A stretch of 64,000 bases of DNA from assembly GCF_000445445.1 (NCBI RefSeq), contig NZ_ASXP01000001.1, positions 1,100,501 through 1,164,500 on the forward strand, in the 5' to 3' direction. Positions 26,479-35,965 of the stretch are shown piece after piece. Numbering within the stretch: position 1 is the first letter of the stretch; the number at the start of each line of letters is the position of its first letter. The notes below the pieces were generated by a model. The model was given only the letters and a program-made list of their open reading frames with translations. It searched no databases and was not told the origin of the DNA. Source of the stretch: Sporomusa ovata DSM 2662. GTDB taxonomy: Bacteria > Bacillota > Negativicutes > Sporomusales > Sporomusaceae. A program made the position numbers and the translations under genes.

Positions 26479-27426
26479 TTGAAACTTCCGGAGCTTAAAA
26501 TTGGCCAACATGTTGCTAAGATTCCTATTATCCAAGGTGGTATGGCCATAAGATTATCAACTGCGCGCTTGGCAGCAGCAGTGGCTGAAGAGGGTGGGAT
26601 CGGACTTATAGCGGCATCTGGCATGGGCTTTGATGAGTTGCGTTATGAAATCCGTTTGGCACGCAGTTTAACTAAGGGAATCATCGGTATAAATATTATG
26701 GTGGCAGCAAGGGAATTTGCACGTTATGTCAATACTGCTATTGATGAAGGAATTGATTTGGTAGTAGCAGGAGCTGGTTTTTCTCGCGATGTATTTCCTA
26801 TGGGGAAAAAGTCTGGAACTCCAATCGTGCCTATTGTATCAACAGTTAAAGGGGCCAAAATTTCGGAAAAACTAGGTGCTGCTGCCATCATTGTCGAAGG
26901 CAAGGAAGCTGGTGGGCACTTAGGAACAGACCAATCGCTAAGAGATATTTTACCTGATATCAAAAAATCAGTGAGTATACCTGTTATTGGAGCCGGTGGA
27001 ATAATGTTTGGCCGGGATATTGCTGAAGTAATAAAACTTGGGGCAGATGGTGTGCAAATGGGCACAAGATTTGCTGCTAGTGACGAGTCAAATGCCGCTC
27101 CAGCGTTAAAGGAGTTTTATTTAAAAGCTAGACCGGAAGATGTGGTATTAATCAAAAGCCCGGTAGGATTGCCAGGGCGGGCGATAAAAAATCCTTTTGC
27201 TAAGAAAATTCTTGAATGTACAGCTGATGAGCCAGAAACTTGTGGGGCCTGTCTAAAACATTGCGCAAGGAACTTTTGCATAATCAGTGCACTGATTCGG
27301 GCCCAACAGGGTGATGTTGATACCGGGTTGGTATTCACCGGCGAGTATATTCATAAAATAGATAAAATACTACCTGTTAAAGAAATTTTCGCAAGACTTC
27401 TTAAAGAAGTTGAAGAAATAAACTAG
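26479..27426 (+). CDS. FabK/nitronate-monooxygenase-like flavoprotein
   Basis: 315 residues from TTG 26479 with GGAGGA eight bases upstream. TIM-barrel FMN family: [29 protein letters not shown] and [14 protein letters not shown]. Related to fabK but diverged: the C-terminal third has a Cys-rich segment with cysteines spaced as C-x8-C-x2-C-x3-C-x4-C ([15 protein letters not shown]) that FabK lacks; it could bind metal or an Fe-S cluster. Possibly a second enoyl-ACP reductase or a redox enzyme of lipid metabolism. It sits between acpP and fabF, so a fatty-acid role is likely but unproven. Confidence 0.82.
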   Translation: MKLPELKIGQHVAKIPIIQGGMAIRLSTARLAAAVAEEGGIGLIAASGMGFDELRYEIRLARSLTKGIIGINIMVAAREFARYVNTAIDEGIDLVVAGAGFSRDVFPMGKKSGTPIVPIVSTVKGAKISEKLGAAAIIVEGKEAGGHLGTDQSLRDILPDIKKSVSIPVIGAGGIMFGRDIAEVIKLGADGVQMGTRFAASDESNAAPALKEFYLKARPEDVVLIKSPVGLPGRAIKNPFAKKILECTADEPETCGACLKHCARNFCIISALIRAQQGDVDTGLVFTGEYIHKIDKILPVKEIFARLLKEVEEIN

Positions 27427-27439
27427 TGAGGTGACCTTT

Positions 27440-28681
27440 TTGAAGAACCGAGTTGTAATTACAGGCATGGGAGCCATTACACCCGTAGGTATTGGAACAG
27501 CTGCCTTTTGGCAGTCTTTGATTGCTGGAAAATCAGGTATTGGCCGTATTACCCGTTTTGATCCTAGTGAATATACTACGCAGATTGCGGGCGAAGTAAA
27601 AGATTTTGATCCTACTCCGTATATTGAGAAAAAAGAAGCTAAACGGATGGACCGATGCACTCAATTTGCTGTTTCAGCTGCAAAAATGGCGTTTGAGGAT
27701 GCTGGTATTGACTTTAAACAAGAAGACCGGAGTCGTATGGGTACTCTAATCGGTACTGGTATTGGCGGCATGGATACGCTGCATGACCAATTTAAAACTT
27801 TATTTGATAAAGGTCCTGGACGAATTAGCCCATTTTTTGTACCGATGATGATTGCCAATATGCCTGCTGGCCAAACCTCAATTACTTTTGGCTTAGAGGG
27901 ACCATGCAGTTGTGTAGTTACTGCCTGTGCAACAGGAACCAATGCGATTGGCGATGCTTTTAAAATTGTCCAACGTGGTGCTGCAGACGTTATGGTTGCC
28001 GGCGGAACAGAAGCGGCTATATCACCATCAGCAATAGCCGGGTTCTGTGCAATGAAAGCTATGTCTACTCATAATGATGAGCCCGAAAAGGCATCTCGCC
28101 CTTTTGATGCTGACCGTAACGGTTTTGTTATGGGGGAAGGTGCGGGTATAATTGTTATGGAAGCACTTGACCATGCTGTAGCACGTGGGGCTAGAATTTA
28201 TGCTGAGATTATCGGTTACGGTTCAAATGCGGATGCGTACCATATTACTGCTCCGGCTCCCGAAGGTGTTCAAGCGGCTAAGTGTATGGCTATGGCACTT
28301 AAAGATGCTGGAATTGAGCCCAGCGCAGTGGACTATATTAATGCTCATGGAACATCGACCCCTCTAAACGACAAAAATGAGACATTGGCAATAAAATCAT
28401 TGTTTGGCGAGCATGCCAAACAACTTAAGGTTAGCTCAACAAAATCGATGACAGGGCATCTTTTAGGGGCATCTGGCGGTATTGAAGCAATTGCAACAGT
28501 ACTTGCCATTGTAAATGGTGTTATTCCACCAACGATTAACTTGGAGAATCCAGATCCTGAATTGGACCTGGATTATGTACCTAATAAAGCACAGGAGCAA
28601 GTTGTTAATGTGGCGCTTTCAAACTCATTTGGATTCGGCGGCCATAATGCAACTATCCTGGTGAAAAAATACCAGGCGTAA
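27440..28681 (+). CDS. fabF: Beta-ketoacyl-ACP synthase II
   Basis: 413 residues from TTG 27440 with GAGGTG six bases upstream. Cys in [15 protein letters not shown] (about 164), His in [12 protein letters not shown] (about 304) and His in [14 protein letters not shown] (about 341) form the condensing triad. Elongates acyl-ACP. Follows the FabK-like gene directly and precedes rnc by eight bases. Confidence 0.97.
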   Translation: MKNRVVITGMGAITPVGIGTAAFWQSLIAGKSGIGRITRFDPSEYTTQIAGEVKDFDPTPYIEKKEAKRMDRCTQFAVSAAKMAFEDAGIDFKQEDRSRMGTLIGTGIGGMDTLHDQFKTLFDKGPGRISPFFVPMMIANMPAGQTSITFGLEGPCSCVVTACATGTNAIGDAFKIVQRGAADVMVAGGTEAAISPSAIAGFCAMKAMSTHNDEPEKASRPFDADRNGFVMGEGAGIIVMEALDHAVARGARIYAEIIGYGSNADAYHITAPAPEGVQAAKCMAMALKDAGIEPSAVDYINAHGTSTPLNDKNETLAIKSLFGEHAKQLKVSSTKSMTGHLLGASGGIEAIATVLAIVNGVIPPTINLENPDPELDLDYVPNKAQEQVVNVALSNSFGFGGHNATILVKKYQA

Positions 28682-28689
28682 ATGCTTTT

Positions 28690-29424
28690 ATGAAACACGC
28701 TAAAGGAATGCTGGATGCTAACCGCCTACAGGCATTATCCGAGTTGTGCCAAACGTTAGAATTTGTGTTCAGCGATTACAAATTATTGCACCAAGCCCTT
28801 ATCCATACCTCTTATGCCAATGAAACCAAAGGTGCTACTATTAGGCATAATGAACGTTTGGAATTTTTAGGCGATGCTGTGTTAGATTTAATTATTAGCT
28901 CCTATTTATTTAGTCAGTGTCCACAATTACCAGAAGGCGAACTTACCAAGGCCAGGGCTCAAGTTGTATGTGAACATACATTAGCCAAACGGGCATTGGA
29001 ATTAGGCTTAGGAGAGTACCTTCTCTTAGGTAAAGGGGAAGCTTTGTCAGGTGGCCGGGAACGGATATCAATTCTTGCCGATGCGTTTGAAGCTGTTATT
29101 GGTGCTGTATATCTTGACGGCGGCTTTAGAAGTGCTGCCAAATATGTGTTAAATCAACTTAAGTCAGAATTATTTTTGGTTGAACGCGGTGATTACTTAA
29201 AAGATTATAAAACCTGGTTACAGGAAATAGTACAAAAAAATAACGACAGCAAAATTGCGTATGAAGTGATAAGCGAACGTGGTCCGGATCATGACAAATC
29301 GTTTGAAGTAGCTGTACTCGTTAATAACGAACGTATGGGTTCGGGTTGGGGTAAAAGTAAAAAAGAAGCGGAACAGCATGCGGCAAAGCAGGCATTAGTA
29401 AAGCTTGGAACGTTAGCACAATAA
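28690..29424 (+). CDS. rnc: Ribonuclease III
   Basis: 244 residues. Endonuclease domain with signature HNERLEFLGDAVLDLI and the second acidic cluster LADAFEAVIGAVYLDGG; C-terminal double-stranded-RNA-binding domain (from about 175, ending KSKKEAEQHAAKQALVKL). Processes rRNA precursors and structured mRNAs. Only a weak ribosome binding site, so coupling to fabF is likely. Terminator follows. Confidence 0.97.
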   Translation: MKHAKGMLDANRLQALSELCQTLEFVFSDYKLLHQALIHTSYANETKGATIRHNERLEFLGDAVLDLIISSYLFSQCPQLPEGELTKARAQVVCEHTLAKRALELGLGEYLLLGKGEALSGGRERISILADAFEAVIGAVYLDGGFRSAAKYVLNQLKSELFLVERGDYLKDYKTWLQEIVQKNNDSKIAYEVISERGPDHDKSFEVAVLVNNERMGSGWGKSKKEAEQHAAKQALVKLGTLAQ

Positions 29425-29434
29425 CAATAGATTT

Positions 29435-29460
29435 GGACGGCCAGCTTGGCCGTCCTTTTT
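29435..29460 (+). terminator. Terminator after rnc
   Basis: GGACGGCCA / TGGCCGTCC, 9-bp perfect GC-rich stem with a GCT loop and five T. Ends the fab-rnc transcript. Confidence 0.92.
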
Positions 29461-29473
29461 AGTAGAGGTTATT

Positions 29474-30532
29474 ATGAAACATTATATTATTCCAGTGTTT
29501 ATTCCCCACCTAGGTTGTTTACATCAGTGCATTTTTTGTAATCAGAAAAAAATAACTGGTTGTCATACACCGGTTACGGCTAACCAAGTACGCACAATGA
29601 TTTGTGAACGGTTGAACACCATTAACCAAAAGCGCTGGATTGAAGTGGCTTTTTATGGTGGCAGTTTTACGGCTTTGCCCGAAAATATTCAAAACGAATT
29701 GCTGGCGCCGGCCAGTCAGGCCCTCAGAAATGGATCTATTCATGCGATTCGCCTTTCCACAAGACCTGATTGTATCAATAAAGATAGTATTGCCAATTTA
29801 ATTCGCCGTGGAGTAACTATTGTTGAATTAGGTGTTCAATCACTGGATAATCACGTACTTACCAGTGCGAGACGCGGACATGATAGTCAAGCAGTGACTA
29901 ATGCGGTAAAGTTATTAAAAGAGTCAGGAATGCATTGTGGTTTGCAGCTTATGCCAGGTTTACCAGGCGAGGATTGGGTCAGCTTAATCCAGACGGTGCG
30001 TCAGGTGATTATGTTGCAGCCTGAATTTGTTCGTATTTATCCGGTCATAGTTATTGCTGATACTGTGCTTGCCGGATTATATAGTCAAGGGAATTATCAA
30101 CCATTGTCTTTGCAACAGGCAGTGGCGCGTTCGGCTTATATGAAGTTGGTATTCGAGCAGCAAGGTATTGAGGTTATTCGTACAGGACTGCAGGCTTCAG
30201 CGGAACTTGATAACAAAACAAATGTTATTTCCGGCCCGTATCATCCTGCTTTTGGCGAACTGGTAGATTCGTATATCTTTTACTTAATGGTAGCTGGATT
30301 TATGGAACAAAAATGGAGAGCTTCGGAAGATGAGTTAATTATTCGTCATCATCCACAGGATTGTTCTAAAGTGAGAGGGCAATACAATAATAATATTAAT
30401 AAGCTTATGGCTGCTTATAACATAACAAAACCTACTCTCTATGCAGATTCTTCTGTAAAAAAAGGCTGCTTGCTGCTTGAACAGCATGGCAGGGTAGTTC
30501 TCTTTAATAAAAATTTGATAAAATGTATTTAA
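29474..30532 (+). CDS. Radical SAM protein, Elp3-like
   Basis: 352 residues. The iron-sulfur motif CLHQCIFC (CxxxCxxC form) starts near residue 15, followed by FYGGSFTALP and GVQSLDNHVL, which are shared with the radical SAM domain of Elp3/HemN-like proteins. No acetyltransferase domain follows. A gene of this type commonly sits between rnc and smc in Clostridia and Negativicutes; its substrate is not known. Confidence 0.88.
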   Translation: MKHYIIPVFIPHLGCLHQCIFCNQKKITGCHTPVTANQVRTMICERLNTINQKRWIEVAFYGGSFTALPENIQNELLAPASQALRNGSIHAIRLSTRPDCINKDSIANLIRRGVTIVELGVQSLDNHVLTSARRGHDSQAVTNAVKLLKESGMHCGLQLMPGLPGEDWVSLIQTVRQVIMLQPEFVRIYPVIVIADTVLAGLYSQGNYQPLSLQQAVARSAYMKLVFEQQGIEVIRTGLQASAELDNKTNVISGPYHPAFGELVDSYIFYLMVAGFMEQKWRASEDELIIRHHPQDCSKVRGQYNNNINKLMAAYNITKPTLYADSSVKKGCLLLEQHGRVVLFNKNLIKCI

Positions 30533-30545
30533 AAATCATGTAAAA

Positions 30546-30573
30546 GAAGGAATTTTTAGGAAATGTGCAGAAT
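30546..30573 (+). promoter_or_regulatory. Sigma-H-type promoter of spoVS
   Basis: AGGAATT (30548-30554), 12 bases, then a purine-NN-GAAT (30567-30573), matching the Bacillus sigma-H consensus RnAGGAwWW-n11-12-RnnGAAT. In Bacillus spoVS is sigma-H dependent. Confidence 0.65.
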
Positions 30574-30618
30574 ACCTTTATAGTATAGGCCCTGGAATTC
30601 AAAGGAGGAGAGCGAAAA

Positions 30619-30879
30619 ATGGAAGTTCTTAAAGTATCTTCACAATCAAATCCCAAATCCGTAGCAGGCGCTCTGGCAGCAGTTTTGCGGGAAAAGGGAA
30701 CCGCAGAAGTGCAGGCAGTAGGTGCAGGGGCGGTTAATCAGGCTATTAAGGCTATTGCGATTTCACGTGGTTTTGTCGCTCCCAATGGCATTGATTTGGT
30801 CGCCATACCCGCTTTTGCGGAAATTTCGATTGACGGGGAAGAGCGTACCGCAATTAAATTTATTGTTGAGCCCCGGTAA
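30619..30879 (+). CDS. spoVS: Stage V sporulation protein S
   Basis: 86 residues, start after AAAGGAGGAG. The sequence (MEVLKVSSQSNPKSVAGALA, AVGAGAVNQAIKAIAISRGF, FVEPR-like end FIVEPR) is the conserved Alba-fold SpoVS. Affects spore coat/septation timing in Bacillus. Monocistronic, with its own promoter and terminator. Confidence 0.97.
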   Translation: MEVLKVSSQSNPKSVAGALAAVLREKGTAEVQAVGAGAVNQAIKAIAISRGFVAPNGIDLVAIPAFAEISIDGEERTAIKFIVEPR

Positions 30880-30901
30880 CTAGAGGGAATTTAATGTGAA
30901 G

Positions 30902-30932
30902 AAGCCTGTTTGCAAATGCAGCAGGCTTTTTT
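30902..30932 (+). terminator. Terminator after spoVS
   Basis: AAGCCTG / CAGGCTT 7-bp stem with an inner TGC/GCA extension, followed by six T. Confidence 0.88.
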
Positions 30933-31004
30933 ATATAACTTGTATTACCTTACTGCTCGTGGTAAAATTTTGATTGACCTAAATAACAGGTAAGGGTGAT
31001 TATT

Positions 31005-34000
31005 GTGCTATTGTGCAGACTTGAGGCCTATGGCTTCAAATCGTTTGCCGAGAAAATTGAATTAGAATTTGGGCGGGGAATTACAGCCATTGTAGGTCCG
31101 AACGGCAGTGGAAAAAGTAATATTTCTGATGCTATTCGTTGGGCGCTCGGTGAGCAGAGTTTGCGTACTTTGAGGGGCACAAAAATGGAAGATGTTATCT
31201 TTGCCGGTAGTACTAAACGCAGGCCATTAGGAGTAGCCGAGGTGTCCTTGGTTTTTGATAATAGTGATGGACAATTACCGCTGGCGTTTAATGAAGTTAT
31301 TATTACCAGACGTGTATTTAGATCAGGGGATAGCGAATATTATATTAATAAGACTGCCTGCCGATTAAAGGATATCCATGAAATGCTGGCCGATACAGGG
31401 TTAGGCCGTGAGTCAATGACGGTAATTGGTCAGAATAAAGTGGATGAAATATTGAGTAGTAAGCCAGAGGAGCGACGGTTGTTATTTGAAGAGGCCGCAG
31501 GAATAACTAAGTATAAGCAACGTAAACGGGATGCATTACGTAAACTCGAGGACGCGGAACAAAATCTTACCAGGGTGCAAGATATTATTGCGGAACTGGA
31601 AACCCAGCTTGAACCTTTAAAAGAAAGCGCCGCCAGGACGGTTACTTTCAATAAATTACATGCCGAACTAACAGCCTGTCAGGCGACTGTGCTTTTGGAA
31701 CGGTTAGAAAAAGCCGACAAGTTGGTCGAAAGCGCTAATCTTGAGCAGACCCATTTGACCGATCAGAGTATTGCCATTACTACCCGGCTAACCTCAGCCG
31801 ATAATAGAAAAGAGTCATTGACATTGCAAATTGCTCAAGCGGAAGAGAGACTTATCTGTAGTGACCAGGCAATAACGGCAATGGCCACCGAAAGTGAGCG
31901 TATAGACAGTCGAAGCGGAATACTAACAGAACGAATTGAACAGGCTCATAAGGCTGAAGCAAGAATTAGTGGTGAGGTTGACCGAATAACAAACGAATAT
32001 GTGGCGGCAGGCTCGAAGCTTGTTGATTTGCAAAGCGATCTAGATGTCAAACAGCAACAAGTCCTAATAATCCAGGAATGGGTAGCTGAGAAGGAGATTC
32101 GTAATGATGAGCTGCTAACCAGTATTAAACAAATGGAAAGTCAATTAGAGTCTGGACAGGAGCAGACCTTCGATCATTTACAGCAGGTAGTAAATGCGCG
32201 CAATTCGCTACGCATGTTTGAACGTGATGCGGTCGCGTTAATGGGAAAACATGATATTCTTGCTAAAGAATATCATGATTATTTAAAGCAACAGGCTGAA
32301 TTTAGCACTAAGGAACGTCAACTGCATAATGAGGCTGAATATTTGGCGACAGAGCAAAAAGAACTGCAAGGACAGACTGTGCTGCTGCGTAAGGATGCAA
32401 ATCAGTTGGAAAACCAGCTTGCTACTATAAGCGAGAGGGAGCGCGAAATTGCCGGTATCATCCAGGAGCAGTCATCCCGGTTAACTGTTTTAACAAGTAT
32501 GCAGTATGAACTAGAAGGGTTTGGACGGGCCATTAAGGGTATACTAAAGAGCCAGTATTCTTGGAAAAGTGGTATTTGTGGTGCGATTGCTCAGTTATTC
32601 TCTGTGCCTGATAAATATGTTAATGCGATTGAAGTAGCATTAGGCGGTGCTCAACAGCATATTGTTACCGATACTGACCAAACAGCCAAACAGGCGATTA
32701 CCCTTTTAAAAACACAAAATTTGGGGAGGGCAACATTTTTACCCTTAAATACAATTAGAATCACTAAACCCAGAGATGCAGAATTGCTGGCGGTTAGTCA
32801 ATCAGGCGCGTTGGGTTTTGCAGCAGAGGTAGTTAGTACTGATGAGCGGTATAAGCCTGTAGCTGACTATCTGCTGGGACGGGTAATTATTGCCAAAACC
32901 ATTAATGCGGCTCTTGCAATTGCCCGTAATAGTGGCTTTTCAGTGAGAATTGTAACGTTGGATGGTGAGTTGGTGAATCCCGGCGGTTCATTGACGGGTG
33001 GAAGCAGGGGAAGGAAAGAAGCCAGTTTTATTGCTAGAACCAATGAAATAGATACACTTAAACACAGCTTAGAAAGATTAAGAGAAAAACGGATAAATTT
33101 TCAACAGGAGAAAAACGTTAGCAGTACTGCGATGGCTGAAGTTAATTCCAAGCTTGGCTGTGTTGAAGCTAGACTAAAAGAAATAGAACTTCGTCAAACC
33201 GAACTTGCAATTCATATTGATAGAAATCAAGTTGATGCCCAAAAATGTGAGTTGGCACTTAAAACAATTAGTAGCGAGATAACCGAGTGTCAGCAACAGG
33301 CTGCTGCGTTTCAGGATAAAATTACGCAAAGTAAGTCAGCTCTTGTTCGCTTGGAAAACCAGGAAATTAGTCATAAGTCTCAGGTTGTTGATTGGCAAAA
33401 CCAAGTTAAGTCGATGAAATATGAACAGCAGGTATTGAATGCAGAGTTAACTGCTGCCAGGAGTAAACTGAGTGCAGCTACCCAGGAGATAGCAGTTACT
33501 GATTCAGCCTGTCAGCAGGTTAAAGATACGCTAGTGTCGATGACTACGCAATTGTCTCGTCTCCAAAATGAGAAAAAACAAATTCTGGCTGAGGCTGACC
33601 AGGCGCAAACCGAGCTTGCCTCATTGGCAGAATGTAAGGAAAAGCTGCAGCGTGATAAATGTCAATTAACTGCTGCTCGCCAGGCACAGTATACTGCCAA
33701 GCTAGAGCTATTGTCAGGTATGCAAAAATTAGATAAAGAAACTAAAGATTTTCGCCGTCAGAGTAATGAGCTTCAGGCACGGCTTCATGAAATAGAGCTG
33801 CTTATCGCCAAATATGGTTATGAAGCAGAGAATTGCCGTGGACAACTTGCCGGGCAGCTTGCTTTGACTATTGAGGAGGCTCGTGCATTAAAGAGAACAG
33901 ACAATATCGATGAACTGCTCAAGGCAATAACGTATTTGGAAAGTCAAATTGAGGCTCTTGGTTTTGTTAATCCGGCAGCTATTGATGAATACAATAAGGT

Positions 34001-34562
34001 GCAAGAACGATATTCTTTTTTACAAGAACAGACAGGTGATTTACTGCAAGCTAAAGAGTATCTGACATCGATAATTAGCGATATTGATACAACTATGTCA
34101 AAGCAGTTTAATAAGGCATTTAAGGCCATTAACCAATCTTTCGGTGATGTATTTGTTAGGCTATTTGGTGGCGGGCGAGCAGAACTTGTGCTTATTGAGC
34201 CAGGTAATATTCTTAGTACAGGAATTGATATTATTGTGCAGCCGCCGGGTAAGAAGATGCAAAACCTGGCACTTTTATCAGGTGGCGAGCGCTCACTTAC
34301 TGTAATAGCGCTGCTATTTGCTATTTTAACGGTTCGCCCAGCCCCGTTTTGTGTTGTTGATGAAATTGACGCAGCACTTGATGAGGCCAATGTAGAGCGA
34401 TTCAGTGAATTTTTGCACGACTATGCCCAAAGTACACAGTTTATTGTTGTTACCCATCGCAAGGGCACTATGGAAGCGGCAAGTGTATTACATGGTGTAA
34501 CCATGGAGGAATCTGGAATATCCCGATTAGTTTCAGTGAAATTTATTGACAAAGCAGGATAA
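31005..34562 (+). CDS. smc: Chromosome segregation ATPase SMC
   Basis: 1185 residues from GTG 31005 (AAGGGTGAT upstream; a GTG at 30996 is inside that site). Walker A GPNGSGKS at 31-38, Q-loop region following, long coiled coils about 170-500 and 670-1010, hinge about 510-660 (FGRAIKGILKSQ, GGSLTGG), then C-motif LSGGERSLTVIAL and Walker B PFCVVDEIDAALDEAN. Full-length SMC of the MukBEF/ScpAB class. Precedes ftsY as in Firmicutes. Confidence 0.97.
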   Translation: MLLCRLEAYGFKSFAEKIELEFGRGITAIVGPNGSGKSNISDAIRWALGEQSLRTLRGTKMEDVIFAGSTKRRPLGVAEVSLVFDNSDGQLPLAFNEVIITRRVFRSGDSEYYINKTACRLKDIHEMLADTGLGRESMTVIGQNKVDEILSSKPEERRLLFEEAAGITKYKQRKRDALRKLEDAEQNLTRVQDIIAELETQLEPLKESAARTVTFNKLHAELTACQATVLLERLEKADKLVESANLEQTHLTDQSIAITTRLTSADNRKESLTLQIAQAEERLICSDQAITAMATESERIDSRSGILTERIEQAHKAEARISGEVDRITNEYVAAGSKLVDLQSDLDVKQQQVLIIQEWVAEKEIRNDELLTSIKQMESQLESGQEQTFDHLQQVVNARNSLRMFERDAVALMGKHDILAKEYHDYLKQQAEFSTKERQLHNEAEYLATEQKELQGQTVLLRKDANQLENQLATISEREREIAGIIQEQSSRLTVLTSMQYELEGFGRAIKGILKSQYSWKSGICGAIAQLFSVPDKYVNAIEVALGGAQQHIVTDTDQTAKQAITLLKTQNLGRATFLPLNTIRITKPRDAELLAVSQSGALGFAAEVVSTDERYKPVADYLLGRVIIAKTINAALAIARNSGFSVRIVTLDGELVNPGGSLTGGSRGRKEASFIARTNEIDTLKHSLERLREKRINFQQEKNVSSTAMAEVNSKLGCVEARLKEIELRQTELAIHIDRNQVDAQKCELALKTISSEITECQQQAAAFQDKITQSKSALVRLENQEISHKSQVVDWQNQVKSMKYEQQVLNAELTAARSKLSAATQEIAVTDSACQQVKDTLVSMTTQLSRLQNEKKQILAEADQAQTELASLAECKEKLQRDKCQLTAARQAQYTAKLELLSGMQKLDKETKDFRRQSNELQARLHEIELLIAKYGYEAENCRGQLAGQLALTIEEARALKRTDNIDELLKAITYLESQIEALGFVNPAAIDEYNKVQERYSFLQEQTGDLLQAKEYLTSIISDIDTTMSKQFNKAFKAINQSFGDVFVRLFGGGRAELVLIEPGNILSTGIDIIVQPPGKKMQNLALLSGGERSLTVIALLFAILTVRPAPFCVVDEIDAALDEANVERFSEFLHDYAQSTQFIVVTHRKGTMEAASVLHGVTMEESGISRLVSVKFIDKAG

Positions 34563-34591
34563 AATATACTATTAGGTTGGGGGAAATGACA

Positions 34592-35509
34592 ATGGGGTTT
34601 TTTGATAAATTGAAAGCTGGATTAGAAAAGACGAGAAAAAGTTTTACGGAAAAAATAGAACAATTGGTTATCGGTTATGCTACCATTGAAGATGAATTAC
34701 TGGATGATTTGGAAGCAGTGCTACTTTCTGCAGATGTCGGTGTGCCAACCACCACCAAATTAATGACAGAAATTCGTAATGGAATTAGAAATAAGCAAAT
34801 TAATTCTCCTGATGATTTAAAACCATTTTTACAAGATAAAATTAATACTATGTTGCTTTGCAAACACCACGCTGAACCAATAGAAAATGATCCACCAACT
34901 GTTATACTGATTGTTGGAGTAAATGGAGTTGGAAAAACAACAACTATTGGTAAGTTAGCCAACTATTATCATGAATCCGGGAAAAAGGTACTTATTGCTG
35001 CCGCAGACACCTTCAGGGCAGCGGCAATTGATCAACTCGAAATCTGGGGACAACGGGCCGGTACGGAAATTATTAAGCATGCCGAAGGATCAGATCCGGC
35101 AGCAGTGGCTTTTGATGCTGTTCAGGCTGCCAAAGCCCGGAAAATTGATATCGTAATGATTGATACTGCCGGACGTTTGCATACCAAAGCAAATTTAATG
35201 GAAGAATTGAAGAAAATCAATAGAGTAATAGCAAAAGAAATACCGGCGGCACCACACGAAACCCTACTTGTGCTAGATGCTACTACCGGTCAGAATGCAA
35301 TTAGTCAGGCAAAACTATTCGGTGACGTGGTTGCCCTTACTGGTGTAGTACTAACTAAATTAGATGGTACTGCTAAGGGTGGGGTAGTAATTGCGATTAA
35401 TAATGAACTTAGTCTGCCAGTCAAATGGATAGGAGTGGGTGAAGGGGTCAATGATCTCCGGCCATTTGCTGCTGCTGAATTTGCCGCTGCTTTGTTTTCT
35501 GACAAGTAA
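34592..35509 (+). CDS. ftsY: Signal recognition particle receptor FtsY
   Basis: 305 residues with ATG 34592 (MGFFDKLKAGLEKTRKSF) preferred for spacing from GGGGG; other in-frame starts lie 6 and 15 bases upstream. NG domain: G1 GVNGVGKTTT, G3 DTAGR, G4 TKLDGTAKGG. No long acidic A domain, typical for Gram-positive lineages. Receives the Ffh-ribosome complex at the membrane. Confidence 0.97.
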   Translation: MGFFDKLKAGLEKTRKSFTEKIEQLVIGYATIEDELLDDLEAVLLSADVGVPTTTKLMTEIRNGIRNKQINSPDDLKPFLQDKINTMLLCKHHAEPIENDPPTVILIVGVNGVGKTTTIGKLANYYHESGKKVLIAAADTFRAAAIDQLEIWGQRAGTEIIKHAEGSDPAAVAFDAVQAAKARKIDIVMIDTAGRLHTKANLMEELKKINRVIAKEIPAAPHETLLVLDATTGQNAISQAKLFGDVVALTGVVLTKLDGTAKGGVVIAINNELSLPVKWIGVGEGVNDLRPFAAAEFAAALFSDK

Positions 35510-35515
35510 TTTTAC

Positions 35516-35544
35516 TTGACATAGCTTTTTGTTTTTGATATAAT
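35516..35544 (+). promoter_or_regulatory. Sigma-A promoter for ylxM-ffh operon
   Basis: Consensus TTGACA (35516-35521), 17-bp spacer, consensus TATAAT (35539-35544), seven bases after the ftsY stop. Drives the ylxM-ffh-rpsP... string. Confidence 0.9.
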
Positions 35545-35589
35545 CTGCGATGTAAAGGATTTTTACTTGCCAGGTAAGCAGGTGAATGT

Positions 35590-35958
35590 ATGGACCACAT
35601 GTTAAATAAAGTTTTACGAGTGGGACAGTTGTACGATTTTTATAATGCACTTTTAACGGAAAAACAGCGTGACTGTCTTAATATGCATTATCTACAGGAC
35701 TTATCGCTGGCCGAAATCGCTGCAGAATTCAGTGTATCAAGACAAGCAGTACATGATATCTTAAGAAGGGCTGAACAAACCTTGGAAGAATATGAACACA
35801 AGCTAGGCTTGGCTGCTCGTTACCGGCAAGAACGAAAACTACTAGTTGAGGTTGTTGGTAGTTTAGAACAATTACCATATTCTATAAAGGCATTACCTGA
35901 ATTAAATCAAGCAATAATTATGTTAAATTCGTTGCTAGAAGACACCCGGGAGGTGTGA
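35590..35958 (+). CDS. ylxM: YlxM/p13-type SRP-associated HTH protein
   Basis: 122 residues. N-terminal sigma-factor-like helix-turn-helix: LTEKQRDCLNMHYLQDLSLA, then IAAEFSVSRQAVHDILRRAE. Located directly before ffh (seven-base gap), the position of ylxM/p13 in Firmicutes, where it modulates SRP activity. Not a classic repressor as far as known. Confidence 0.93.
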   Translation: MDHMLNKVLRVGQLYDFYNALLTEKQRDCLNMHYLQDLSLAEIAAEFSVSRQAVHDILRRAEQTLEEYEHKLGLAARYRQERKLLVEVVGSLEQLPYSIKALPELNQAIIMLNSLLEDTREV

Positions 35959-35965
35959 TCTATAT

